Of a stretch of DNA of 64,000 bases, positions 17,324 to 25,752 are shown one piece after another; positions within the stretch are counted from its first letter, which is position 1, and each line of letters begins with the position of its first letter. The notes beneath the pieces are model-generated. The model was not told the DNA's origin. It saw nothing but the letters and a program-made list of their open reading frames with translations, and ran no database searches. The stretch spans positions 62,001 through 126,000 of the forward strand of contig MKVQ01000001.1 of assembly GCA_001899635.1 (NCBI GenBank). The letters run 5' to 3'. The translations under genes were made by a program, and so were the position numbers. The DNA is from Myxococcales bacterium 68-20. GTDB taxonomy: Bacteria; Myxococcota_A; Polyangia; Polyangiales; Polyangiaceae.

Positions 17324-19183
17324 CTAGCCGGCCTCGATCGTGTTCTTGCCGCGCTTGGTGACGAGCTTCTTCCGGCTCACGACGCCCGCCGACGTCTTCT
17401 CTCGCGGGTCGCCCAGCTTCACGAAGGTGACCTCGACGCGTGAAGCGTCGACGTCGACGAGGGCAAAGCCGTAAGCGTCCGTGTCCGCGTAGCGAAGGTG
17501 CGGATTGGAGGCTCCGAGCGCGGCGTCGGCGCCTGCGATGAAGTAGTCCGCGATGAAACGAAGTGCCGATCCCGACGGGACCTGCTTGTCGACGAGCGCC
17601 GGGAGAGAGGCCGAGGAGATGCCCGCGGTGACGAACTCGACCCCGACGGGCCTCGGGTTCGGGTTGTCGAAGTCGACGTGGAGCTCCGATGCGAAGAACG
17701 CGTGGATGTCGCCCGTGCACACGACGAGGTTCTCGACGCCGGCCTTCGCCAGCGTATCGAGGATCTCGGCCCGCTCGCTCCGATATCCGTCCCACTGATC
17801 GCAATTCACGTAGGCGGTATACGAGAAGAGCGGCGGGACGCTCGGCAGATCGCTGAGCCGCAGCGCCATCTGCCACATCTGCACTTCATTGCCCCAGACC
17901 TTCCACGTCGCCGAGGACTTCTTGACCGCGTCGAGGAACCAGGCCTTCTGGGGAGCGCCGAGGAGAGTCGGCTTGGCCTTCGCTTCGCGTGGATCGAAGA
18001 CCGACTTGCGAACGAAGTAGCGCGAGCCGATCGAGCTGTTCTTCGACGGCTTGCCGACCGCGAGGTCAACCGGACCTTCGGGAATGAGATGGTTGGCGCG
18101 GTAGAGTCGCTGATCGGTCATGAAGATGTCGACGTTCTTCCCGTATCCGAGCTTGCGATAGATCGTGATGTCGTTGGGGAACGACTTCTCTTCGTATGTG
18201 ATGTCCGCTGGCTGGTATTCGAAGAACGCGCGATTGGCCGCTTGCCGTCGCGGAGTGTTCTTCTCGTCGGTGAATCCCTTGGTGAAGGGATCGAGCTCGT
18301 TGAACGAGGTGGAGTGATCCTGCCAGCAGTCGTCGGCGAATTCGTGGTCGTCCCACGTGAGGATGAATGGATAGAGGCGGTGCACCTCGCGAAGCAGCGG
18401 CTCGGAGCGGTAGGCCTTGTAGAGCGCGCGATAGTCCTCGAGCGTCGCGGCCGCCATGCGCGTCCCGTCCTGTGCGGGAGACGTATCCATCCCGTCGGGG
18501 ATCTCGATCGTGCGATCCGGCGTCGACGACTGGAAGCGCGGATCGTTGACCGACTCGTAGATGTAGTCGCCCAGCCAGAGGACGAAGTCGAGGTCGGCCT
18601 TCTCGTCGAGGAGAGCCTTCCAGGAGTGCCAATAGCGGCCGACGTAATCCTGGCAGGAGCAGAAGGCGAACTTGATCCGTGCGTCGGCAGTCGCGTCGGG
18701 GGCCGTCTTCGTGCGTGCGACGCGGGTGGTCGTCCCGCCGCTCTCGAACCGATAATAGTAGAAGCGGCCCGCCTTCAGGCCAGTCGGAACCACGCGAACG
18801 GTGTGATCATCGTCTGCCTTCGCCTGGAGGGTGCCCTGGCCGATGATCTGCGTGAGCGCTTCATCTTCGGCGATGACGAAGCCGACGTCGATCGAATCGG
18901 TGCTCGCCTTGTCCGCGCCCTTGGGGTCGATGCGCGTCCAGAGGAGCACGCGATCGGGGCGTGGGTCGCCCGACGCGAGGCCCTGAGGGAAGAAGGCGTC
19001 GCTCGCCTCGGGCGCCGAGGTGGGCGTCAGCAGGCGGGCAGCATCGACCGTCGGGGCACCGGGCTCTTTGATTCCGGGGGCGTCGGGGCTCGCGGGGTCG
19101 GATCCGAGGGGCGTCTCATCGCTCCCGCAAGCGACGTAGACGACCGACGCCAGAGAGCCGAGGAGGAATTCGCGACGCTTCAT
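17324..19183 (-). CDS. Tat-exported PhoD-type alkaline phosphatase (second copy)
   Basis: Protein of 619 residues from the ATG at 19183 (a GTG four codons upstream is possible). The signal is MKRREFLLGSLASVVYVAC, a twin-arginine motif with a lipobox-like Cys. Core motifs match the first copy: LASGDPRPDRVLLWTRI, FYYYRFES, WLGDYIYESV, LTWDDHEFADD, TDQRLYRANH, VCTGDIHAFF. It is about 90 residues longer, with a Pro/Ala-rich linker after the signal and an insertion after DHEFADD. Sequence similarity to its neighbour is at motif level only, so they are old paralogs or independent recruits, not a recent tandem duplication. Predicted phosphoesterase outside the cytoplasm. Confidence 0.9.
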   Translation of the reverse strand: MKRREFLLGSLASVVYVACGSDETPLGSDPASPDAPGIKEPGAPTVDAARLLTPTSAPEASDAFFPQGLASGDPRPDRVLLWTRIDPKGADKASTDSIDVGFVIAEDEALTQIIGQGTLQAKADDDHTVRVVPTGLKAGRFYYYRFESGGTTTRVARTKTAPDATADARIKFAFCSCQDYVGRYWHSWKALLDEKADLDFVLWLGDYIYESVNDPRFQSSTPDRTIEIPDGMDTSPAQDGTRMAAATLEDYRALYKAYRSEPLLREVHRLYPFILTWDDHEFADDCWQDHSTSFNELDPFTKGFTDEKNTPRRQAANRAFFEYQPADITYEEKSFPNDITIYRKLGYGKNVDIFMTDQRLYRANHLIPEGPVDLAVGKPSKNSSIGSRYFVRKSVFDPREAKAKPTLLGAPQKAWFLDAVKKSSATWKVWGNEVQMWQMALRLSDLPSVPPLFSYTAYVNCDQWDGYRSERAEILDTLAKAGVENLVVCTGDIHAFFASELHVDFDNPNPRPVGVEFVTAGISSASLPALVDKQVPSGSALRFIADYFIAGADAALGASNPHLRYADTDAYGFALVDVDASRVEVTFVKLGDPREKTSAGVVSRKKLVTKRGKNTIEAG

Positions 19184-19662
19184 AGGCGGGCTCACGATGA
19201 CACCCGAACCGCTGCGACATCTCGATTTTCTCGCGACGTGGAGGTGACATCATCGCCGCCCCGTGTCGCGGCCGTCGCGTGTGGAGCGAACCCCCGGGGC
19301 CAGCTCGCACGCGATCGTGATGCGCGGAGCGTGAACGGGCGGCGGTCGCTGAGCGCGAGGCGGATCGCGACCACGTGAAGCATGCGCGTCAAGCGGCCCC
19401 GGAAGAGATCGATCCAGCGGCCGCACCGTCCGGGCCTCTCGCTCGACGTGAACGCGGAGCGTGCCGCTTCGGAGATTCGATGGGGTGGGGGGAACAAAAG
19501 TGCGAGAGGCCGCTGCGCGTCGCGCATCGACGGGGCGGTCGCGCGAGCGAAGAATGCAGCACCCTTCCCGCTCGCGCTCGATCCGCCGGTCGAAGGTCGC
19601 GCGGTGCTGCTTGATCGTGGACTCCCCGGTGCAGAGGCGGGCCCGTCAGGAGGTCACTTCAC
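19184..19662. other. Intergenic region upstream of the GPIGFSS lipoprotein gene
   Basis: About 480 bp between the divergent PhoD and repeat-lipoprotein genes. Open frames are present on both strands but their translations are Arg/Pro-rich and resemble no family. A good ribosome-binding site, AGGAGGT (19648-19654), precedes the ATG at 19663. No clear promoter hexamers or hairpin found. Confidence 0.5.
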
Positions 19663-20253
19663 ATGTTCCGCTGCATCACATCCAGACGCGTCTCGTCGCT
19701 CCTCATCGGCTTCGGTCTCGCTCTCGCGCTTGGCGCTTGCGCCGTCGAGCCGGGAGAAGGCTCTGCTGCGAGCGAGGCGCAGGTCAATCAGGTGAGCTCG
19801 GCCCTGCCGCTCGAGGCTGTCTCGGTGACCGGCGCGAACTTCGGGACGCTCCAGCTCGGCGAAGGCGTCGGCGCGGGGACGCTCGGCACGACCGCCGCGC
19901 TCGGAAGCGGGGCTGTCATCGATACGGGCACGGTGGGGACGACCATCACTTCCGGTTCGTCCACGGGTCCGATCGGCTTCAGCTCGACGTCGTCCTCGTC
20001 CTCATCCGGCGCGCCGATCGGTTTCAGCTCGTCGACGTCGACGGGTCCGATCGGCTTCAGCTCGTCGACGGGGCCGATCGGCTTCAGCTCGTCGTCGTCG
20101 TCGTCGTCCGGCACGGGTCCGATCGGCTTCAGCCGGTCGTTCGACACGGGGCCAGTCGTCTTCAGCTCGGGCTCGGGCGGGAGCACGTCGATCAGCTCGG
20201 CGTCCGGAGGCCCGGCGGTGATGCAGTCGTGCCTCGGGCCCGAGTGCCTGTAG
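19663..20253 (+). CDS. Ser-rich lipoprotein with GPIGFSS repeats
   Basis: Protein of 196 residues. The signal peptide ends in ALGAC (lipidated Cys near 25). The N-terminal 75 residues after that are Gly/Thr/Val-rich. Residues about 100-170 carry six copies of an (T/A)GP-I-G-F-S-S unit separated by Ser runs of variable length (units TGPIGFSS, GAPIGFSS, TGPIGFSS, TGPIGFSS, TGPIGFSR, TGPVVFSS). The tail has two cysteines (QSCLGPECL). No known domain. The start is supported by AGGAGGT eight bases upstream. The protein is probably a short surface-anchored, flexible coat component. The DNA repeats could change copy number by slippage. Confidence 0.75.
   Translation: MFRCITSRRVSSLLIGFGLALALGACAVEPGEGSAASEAQVNQVSSALPLEAVSVTGANFGTLQLGEGVGAGTLGTTAALGSGAVIDTGTVGTTITSGSSTGPIGFSSTSSSSSSGAPIGFSSSTSTGPIGFSSSTGPIGFSSSSSSSSGTGPIGFSRSFDTGPVVFSSGSGGSTSISSASGGPAVMQSCLGPECL
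19960..20172 (+). repeat. Imperfect tandem DNA repeats encoding GPIGFSS units
   Basis: The segment GGTCCGATCGGCTTCAGC and near copies recur six times at irregular spacing, separated by TCG/TCC-rich Ser codons. The antisense strand is also open here and reads LKPIGP repeats, which is a by-product of the composition. Confidence 0.7.
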
Positions 20254-20285
20254 CCGCCGCCCTCGCGATCAATCGCGATTCGAAC

Positions 20286-20325
20286 GCGCGGCGTGTGCCC
20301 GGAGTGCTCCGGGCGCACGCCGCGT
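20286..20325. terminator. Strong 18-bp hairpin between convergent genes
   Basis: Bases 20286-20303 pair with 20308-20325 (only G-U wobbles break perfection) around the tetraloop GTGC. It sits 33 bp after the lipoprotein stop and 16 bp from the stop of the convergent glycosyltransferase gene. It is probably a bidirectional terminator, without a T tract. Confidence 0.7.
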
Positions 20326-20340
20326 CGCTTGATGGTGCGC

Positions 20341-21417
<1,077 letters not shown>

Positions 21418-21483
21418 CGCTGGGCTCCTTCGCTTCGGTGCGAGCATACGCCCGGCAGCCGCTATCATGTAGCCGAACGACCG

Positions 21484-22527
21484 ATGGAGACTCTCCGCGT
21501 CTACAGCGAGACGCTCCCCTACGCCGATCTCGTCCGTCCGCGGACGATCGAGCTGCTCTCGCGCTATGGTCTCGAGCTCGTGCTCGCCGTGCGACCGTGG
21601 GACGAGCCCGAGCTCCCGCGCGTCGCGCAGACGCTTCGTGACGCCGGCGTGCCGCTCTCGATCTGGCCGATGCTCTCGGACGAGGAGGGGCGCTGGGCGA
21701 GCATGCACAATGCGCCTGCCTTCGGGAGGCTCACGCGCTCGGTGTGTGATGCCCTCGAGGCAGCGGGCGCGCCTCCGTGTGACGTCCTCTTCGATCTCGA
21801 GCCGCCGTTCGCTGCCGTGCGCTCGCTCGCATCGCTCGGTGCGGCGGGCTCGCGCAGCCCGGACGGCCTCGTCCGCTTCGCCTCGGGCTTCGCGCGCGCG
21901 AAGCCCGCGGCGTTCGAGGCGGCATCCCAGGCGTTGGCGCGTACGGTCGCCGAGATCCACGAGCGTGGCATCACGACGTCGATGGCGGTGTGGCCGCTCG
22001 TTGCGCTCGATCCGCCGGGCGAGGAGGCATGGCAGTCGCTCCTCGGCACGCCGGTCGACGCGCTCGGCACGAGGCACGTGAGCGTGATGGTGTACACGTC
22101 GATCCTCGAGGGCTGGTCGCGGCGCGCGCTTCGACGTCGCGACACCACCGAGCTCCTCGCGGCAGCGACGGTCCGCACGATGCGCCGCTGGGGGCCCTCG
22201 GCCGGGATCTCGCTCGGCTGCGTGGGCACAGGCGCCCTGGCGGATGAGCCGACGTACCGGGATCCGTCCGAGCTCGCGGAGGACGTCGCCATCGCGCGCG
22301 CGTCGGGCTGCGAGAAGTTGACCCTCTTCGATCTCGGCGGGGTGCTGTCGCGCGAGCCCGCGGAGGCGTGGCTCGATGCGTTCGTCTCCGGCGGCGAGGC
22401 GAGGGGAGGCCCGACGAGCAAGCGCGTGCGCGCGGCACGTACGCTCGCACGGGCCGCGTACACGCTCGTGCGAGCACTGTCTCCGAGCGCGCGCGCACCA
22501 AGGCACGACTGGGAGGCCGTGAAGTAG
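21484..22527 (+). CDS. Hypothetical protein, barrel-like
   Basis: Protein of 347 residues that I do not recognise. Alternating strand-helix patterns (ELVLAVRPWDEPELPRVAQ, GVPLSIWPMLSDEEGRWAS, CDVLFDLEPP, ITTSMAVWPLVAL, HVSVMVYTSILEG, EKLTLFDLGGVLSREP) look like a TIM barrel, with acidic residues at strand ends as in glycoside hydrolases, but no family motif is clear. No signal peptide, so probably cytoplasmic. The C-terminus is basic and Ala-rich (SKRVRAARTLARAAYTLVRAL), perhaps a membrane-associated helix. Divergent from the glycosyltransferase gene; a shared polysaccharide role is only a guess. Confidence 0.6.
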   Translation: METLRVYSETLPYADLVRPRTIELLSRYGLELVLAVRPWDEPELPRVAQTLRDAGVPLSIWPMLSDEEGRWASMHNAPAFGRLTRSVCDALEAAGAPPCDVLFDLEPPFAAVRSLASLGAAGSRSPDGLVRFASGFARAKPAAFEAASQALARTVAEIHERGITTSMAVWPLVALDPPGEEAWQSLLGTPVDALGTRHVSVMVYTSILEGWSRRALRRRDTTELLAAATVRTMRRWGPSAGISLGCVGTGALADEPTYRDPSELAEDVAIARASGCEKLTLFDLGGVLSREPAEAWLDAFVSGGEARGGPTSKRVRAARTLARAAYTLVRALSPSARAPRHDWEAVK

Positions 22528-22625
22528 CAACCCGTAGGCGAGGGCGCTCAGGTGACGGCATGAGCAATGCTCCCGCAGCCGTGGGCCGGAGGCGCGACGA
22601 AGGCCCTGTCGGCAAGGGGCGACGC

Positions 22626-22655
22626 GTGCGCGCACGCGCTGGCACGTGCGCGCAC
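22626..22655. promoter_or_regulatory. Pair of GTGCGCGCAC palindromes upstream of exported protein A
   Basis: Perfect 10-bp palindromes GTGCGCGCAC occur at 22626-22635 and 22646-22655, exactly 20 bp apart, on the same face of the helix. The pair ends 88 bp before the ATG at 22744. The same arrangement precedes the gene at 24395, suggesting a shared operator. Confidence 0.45.
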
Positions 22656-22743
22656 GCGGTTGGCGCATCGCAAGCCCCCGACATCACTAACCCCGTTGCC
22701 TAGCATGCATCCTGCGGAGTGCCTGACCGGAGGTCCTTCGGAC

Positions 22744-23934
22744 ATGTTCAGCGCTCGTGGTCGTGCAGGTTGCTCTCTCTCGCTCGTTGCCCTCGGTGCT
22801 CTCGTCGCAGGCTCGTCCTCGAGCACGGCCGAGGCGGCGCCCCCGCCGTCGCCGAACGCGCTCGTCGGGGTCTCGCCCGACCAGTGGGCCGCGCGTCAGG
22901 GAACGTCCCTCGGCCTGCTCGTGAAGCGAGCGAGCGCCGGTACATGCGAGCGGCTACGCATTTCGGTCGACGGCAAGTCGCGTGTCGTCTCCAATCCGAG
23001 CTTCCCATTCACATTCGAGATCGCCCCAAGCGATCCGCTCTACCCGACGCGCAGTGGCAAGATCGACGTCGCCATCGAGGGGCTCTCTGCGGCGTGCACG
23101 GGGCGGGTGACCACGGCGTTCATGTTCGACACGACCCCGCGGCCGACGCGGCCGGCGCCGACTGCGCCGAGCGGTCCTGGCGCCTCTGGAGGAGGCGCCG
23201 CGGCGGGCGGCGGCGGCGCGGCGGGGAATCTTCCCTCGAACACGCCCAAGGCGACCGGAAAGCTCGCGAGCATGCTCGTTCCGGACGGTAGCTTCGCGGA
23301 GGATGATCCGCAGAAGCTCCGCGTGCATGGCGCGGGCGCATGCCGCCTCGACCTCGCGATCACACGTGTCGACGCCGGCGCGCCCGGGCGGAAGACGTGG
23401 TCCGTCGGCCCCCTCGTCCTCGACGGAGGCGCGCACCTCTTCAACGGTACGCATTTCGACACGCTCGCGGAGGGGTCCTACAGCGCGGAGGCGGTCGGCA
23501 AGGATGGCTGCGCCGGAACGGCGACGATCGACTTCAAGGTCACGGCGAAGAACACGGCGAAGCTCGTGAAGGGCCAGCCCAAGATCGCGCTCGAGAAGAA
23601 GCCGATCTCCGGTCCGGCCTTCCTCCGGACGAAGGACAGCAACATCCTCTTCTCGGTGACGCTCCCACAGTCGGTGCTCGATGAGCCGAGCGCGGGATGC
23701 TGCGAGCTCGAGTACGGGTACAAGAACGTGTACGGCGTCTGGGAGGTTTACGGTGGTGGCCCGGTGCAGGACTCGTCGTTCGGCGGAGCCATCAAGACGG
23801 GCAATGCCGTCGTGTACAAGAGCGTCTCCGGCTTCCGCGAAGGGGCCGAGTGGCGCGTCCGCGTCCGCGCCTTCAAGTACAAGACCGGCTTCGAGTGGAG
23901 CGACTGGCTCGAGTTCAAGGTCGATCAGAACTGA
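22744..23934 (+). CDS. Exported hypothetical protein (A)
   Basis: Protein of 396 residues. I chose the ATG at 22744 because GGAGG (22729-22733) precedes it; an ATG at 22705 is less well placed. The signal peptide (SLSLVALGALVAGSSSSTAEA) is followed by a domain with three cysteines, a Gly/Ala/Pro linker (PSGPGASGGGAAAGGGGAAG, about 150-170) and a C-terminal half of beta-type strands, including ACRLDLAITRVD and GCAGTATIDFKV. These resemble the repeats of the neighbouring PKD protein, in which short Cys-containing strands end each domain. No enzyme motif. Likely a periplasmic or surface structural protein; function unknown. Confidence 0.65.
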   Translation: MFSARGRAGCSLSLVALGALVAGSSSSTAEAAPPPSPNALVGVSPDQWAARQGTSLGLLVKRASAGTCERLRISVDGKSRVVSNPSFPFTFEIAPSDPLYPTRSGKIDVAIEGLSAACTGRVTTAFMFDTTPRPTRPAPTAPSGPGASGGGAAAGGGGAAGNLPSNTPKATGKLASMLVPDGSFAEDDPQKLRVHGAGACRLDLAITRVDAGAPGRKTWSVGPLVLDGGAHLFNGTHFDTLAEGSYSAEAVGKDGCAGTATIDFKVTAKNTAKLVKGQPKIALEKKPISGPAFLRTKDSNILFSVTLPQSVLDEPSAGCCELEYGYKNVYGVWEVYGGGPVQDSSFGGAIKTGNAVVYKSVSGFREGAEWRVRVRAFKYKTGFEWSDWLEFKVDQN

Positions 23935-24394
23935 CGATCGACAACAAGATGCCGCGTGCTGCGCCGCCACCGGCGAAGCCGCGTCAGCAGCGCACGACGA
24001 CCGCAGGGCCGAGGGCCACGACCATGCGCGACGCGATCCTCGGCAGCTCGGACTGCTTCGGGCGCGGGACGACCGGGGCGTCCTTCTCCGGATCGGTCTT
24101 CTTCGCCCTGATCGTGTCGGAGGTCGACGATGGCGCGCTCGCCAGGACGTTGGTCCGTGGCTGCATCGCCATCGTAGTGCAGGCGGCGGCGAGCTCCTGG
24201 GCGCGGTCGTCGGTGCGCGAATCACGACCGCGTCCTTCAGCACGATGCGCTCGCCGTCGCGGACCTAGAGGGTCGTGTCCAGGGCGTGCGCGAACGGGCC
24301 GAGTACGTGCGCGCACGCCGGCCGGCCACGCAGGACTCGTGGTTTTTCGCGGAGGTCCGCCGTGGCACGGTCGCTGCTCGAGGGAGGTACTGCC
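23935..24394. other. Intergenic region with a coding-like minus-strand fragment
   Basis: On the minus strand, codons from about 24268 to the TGA at 23984 show G/C-ending bias. They read VRDGERIVLKDAVVI and, after a one-base shift, RTDDRAQELAAACTT and EKDAPVVPRPKQSELPRIA. No full gene fits because the upstream part would lie inside the next gene's 5' end, so this may be a frameshifted remnant. The plus strand carries the second palindrome pair (24286-24316). Confidence 0.4.
24286..24316. promoter_or_regulatory. GTGCGCG palindrome pair upstream of PKD protein
   Basis: GTGCGCGAAC (24286-24295, one half intact) and the perfect palindrome GTGCGCGCAC (24307-24316) are spaced 21 bp apart and end 78 bp before the ATG at 24395. 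This mirrors the 20-bp-spaced pair before the gene at 22744. Confidence 0.45.
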
Positions 24395-25726
24395 ATGAAG
24401 ACCTCTCACGTGATTCTCCCGTTCCTGCTCGCTCTCGGTGCCGCCCCGCTCGCGCACGGCGCCCCGTTCATCGGCTCGTACACCCCCCCCGCGGCGCGAC
24501 CGCCGAAGGTCGCACCGGCGACCGAGTGCACGGTTGCCCCCTACGGCGCGTTCGCCGACAAGGGCGACGAGCAGATCGACTCGTACGTGCTCTCCGGCCA
24601 CTGCAACATCAACCTGGCGCCCGCGAACAAGAAGCCGATCGTCCAAAAGGTGAAGGTCCGGGTCGAGGGTGAGTGGTCGCCGAAGCTGAAGCGCGCCTCG
24701 GAGCGGATGACGATCATCCATCCCGACAAGTCGTTCAGCTTCTCCACGTGGGCCACGTGCTCGACCGATCCGTTCATCGCCGGCGCGCAAGCGACGTGCA
24801 AGGACCAGGGCATGGGCGGCGACGACTTCTCGCTCTTCCTCCGGAAGGAGGATGCGCCGTTCGCGAAAAATCGCGTGTCGTCTGCGACGATTCCGTCGCT
24901 CACCGCACGCGTCACCTCGCGCGCCCAGGTCCGCGAGATGGGTGTCATCCGCTCGATCGAGGTCCCCTCGGAGGGCATCGTGGGCCAGAAGGTCATCGCG
25001 AAGACGACCTTCGCGGGCGGTCCGGGCGCCTGCCCGATGGAGGTCGACTTCGGCGACGGTCACGTCATCTCGACCGTGAGCTCGGACCAGCCGACCTACG
25101 ACCTCATGGACCACGTCTACGCGAAGAGCGGCTCATACACCGTCAAGGCTCGCGCGCTCCCCGGCTGCTACGGAGAGGCGACGAGCGCCAGGATCAACGT
25201 GAAGGGAGCGAGCCTCGAGTCGGTGGCGATGGCGACGGTCGATCGTCCGGGCAAGACCTCGAGCATCGCGATCACCGGTCGCTACGGCGCCTGCAAGCTC
25301 AACGTCGACTTCGGCGACGGCAAGAAGGAGTCGCTCGATGCGACGTTCGCGGCCGCGGGCAGCAAGACGATCGTCGAGCACACGTACTGGTCTCCCGGCC
25401 GCAAGAGCGTGACGGTGTCGGGTGACGCCGGCTGCTCGGGCACCGTCACCGGCGCCGTCGACGTTCCCGTGGCGACCATCAAGAAGCTCACGCGCATGGG
25501 GCGGCTCGACCAGTTCGAGGTCGTCACTGCGCACAGCGACGGGAACAGCTGCCCGCTCCGCATCGACTGGGGTGACGGCACCGTCGAGGACATGCCGTCG
25601 CTCGTGTTCATGAGCGGCGCGGTGAACCTGAACCACGTCTACAAGAAGAAGGGGAAGATGCTCGTCTCGGCGCGCGGGATCGACGGCTGCGTCGGTGTCG
25701 CGGGTGAGTGGGTCGTCGTCAACTGA
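24395..25726 (+). CDS. Exported protein with three PKD-like domains
   Basis: Protein of 443 residues with a signal peptide (MKTSHVILPFLLALGAAPLAHG) and a strong ribosome-binding site AGGGAGG (24381-24387). After an N-terminal Cys-containing domain, three PKD-like repeats follow, each with the hallmark (V/I)D(F/W)GDG, then H(V/T)Y and a closing Gly-Cys: DFGDGHVIST ... HVYAKSGSYTV, DFGDGKKESL ... HTYWSPGRKSV, DWGDGTVEDM ... HVYKKKGKMLV. PKD domains are Ig-like binding modules in extracellular proteins. There is no attached hydrolase, which is unusual. Together with the preceding gene it forms a pair of related exported proteins under similar upstream palindromes. Ligand unknown. Confidence 0.8.
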   Translation: MKTSHVILPFLLALGAAPLAHGAPFIGSYTPPAARPPKVAPATECTVAPYGAFADKGDEQIDSYVLSGHCNINLAPANKKPIVQKVKVRVEGEWSPKLKRASERMTIIHPDKSFSFSTWATCSTDPFIAGAQATCKDQGMGGDDFSLFLRKEDAPFAKNRVSSATIPSLTARVTSRAQVREMGVIRSIEVPSEGIVGQKVIAKTTFAGGPGACPMEVDFGDGHVISTVSSDQPTYDLMDHVYAKSGSYTVKARALPGCYGEATSARINVKGASLESVAMATVDRPGKTSSIAITGRYGACKLNVDFGDGKKESLDATFAAAGSKTIVEHTYWSPGRKSVTVSGDAGCSGTVTGAVDVPVATIKKLTRMGRLDQFEVVTAHSDGNSCPLRIDWGDGTVEDMPSLVFMSGAVNLNHVYKKKGKMLVSARGIDGCVGVAGEWVVVN

Positions 25727-25752
25727 TCGAGAACGGCGGCGAGGAGGGCACG

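Noticed and set aside
19788-20318. Antisense open frame with LKPIGP repeats.
   Set aside because: It mirrors the GPIGFSS repeats of the lipoprotein on the plus strand. It has no signal or ribosome-binding site, and its 3' side lies in a terminator hairpin.
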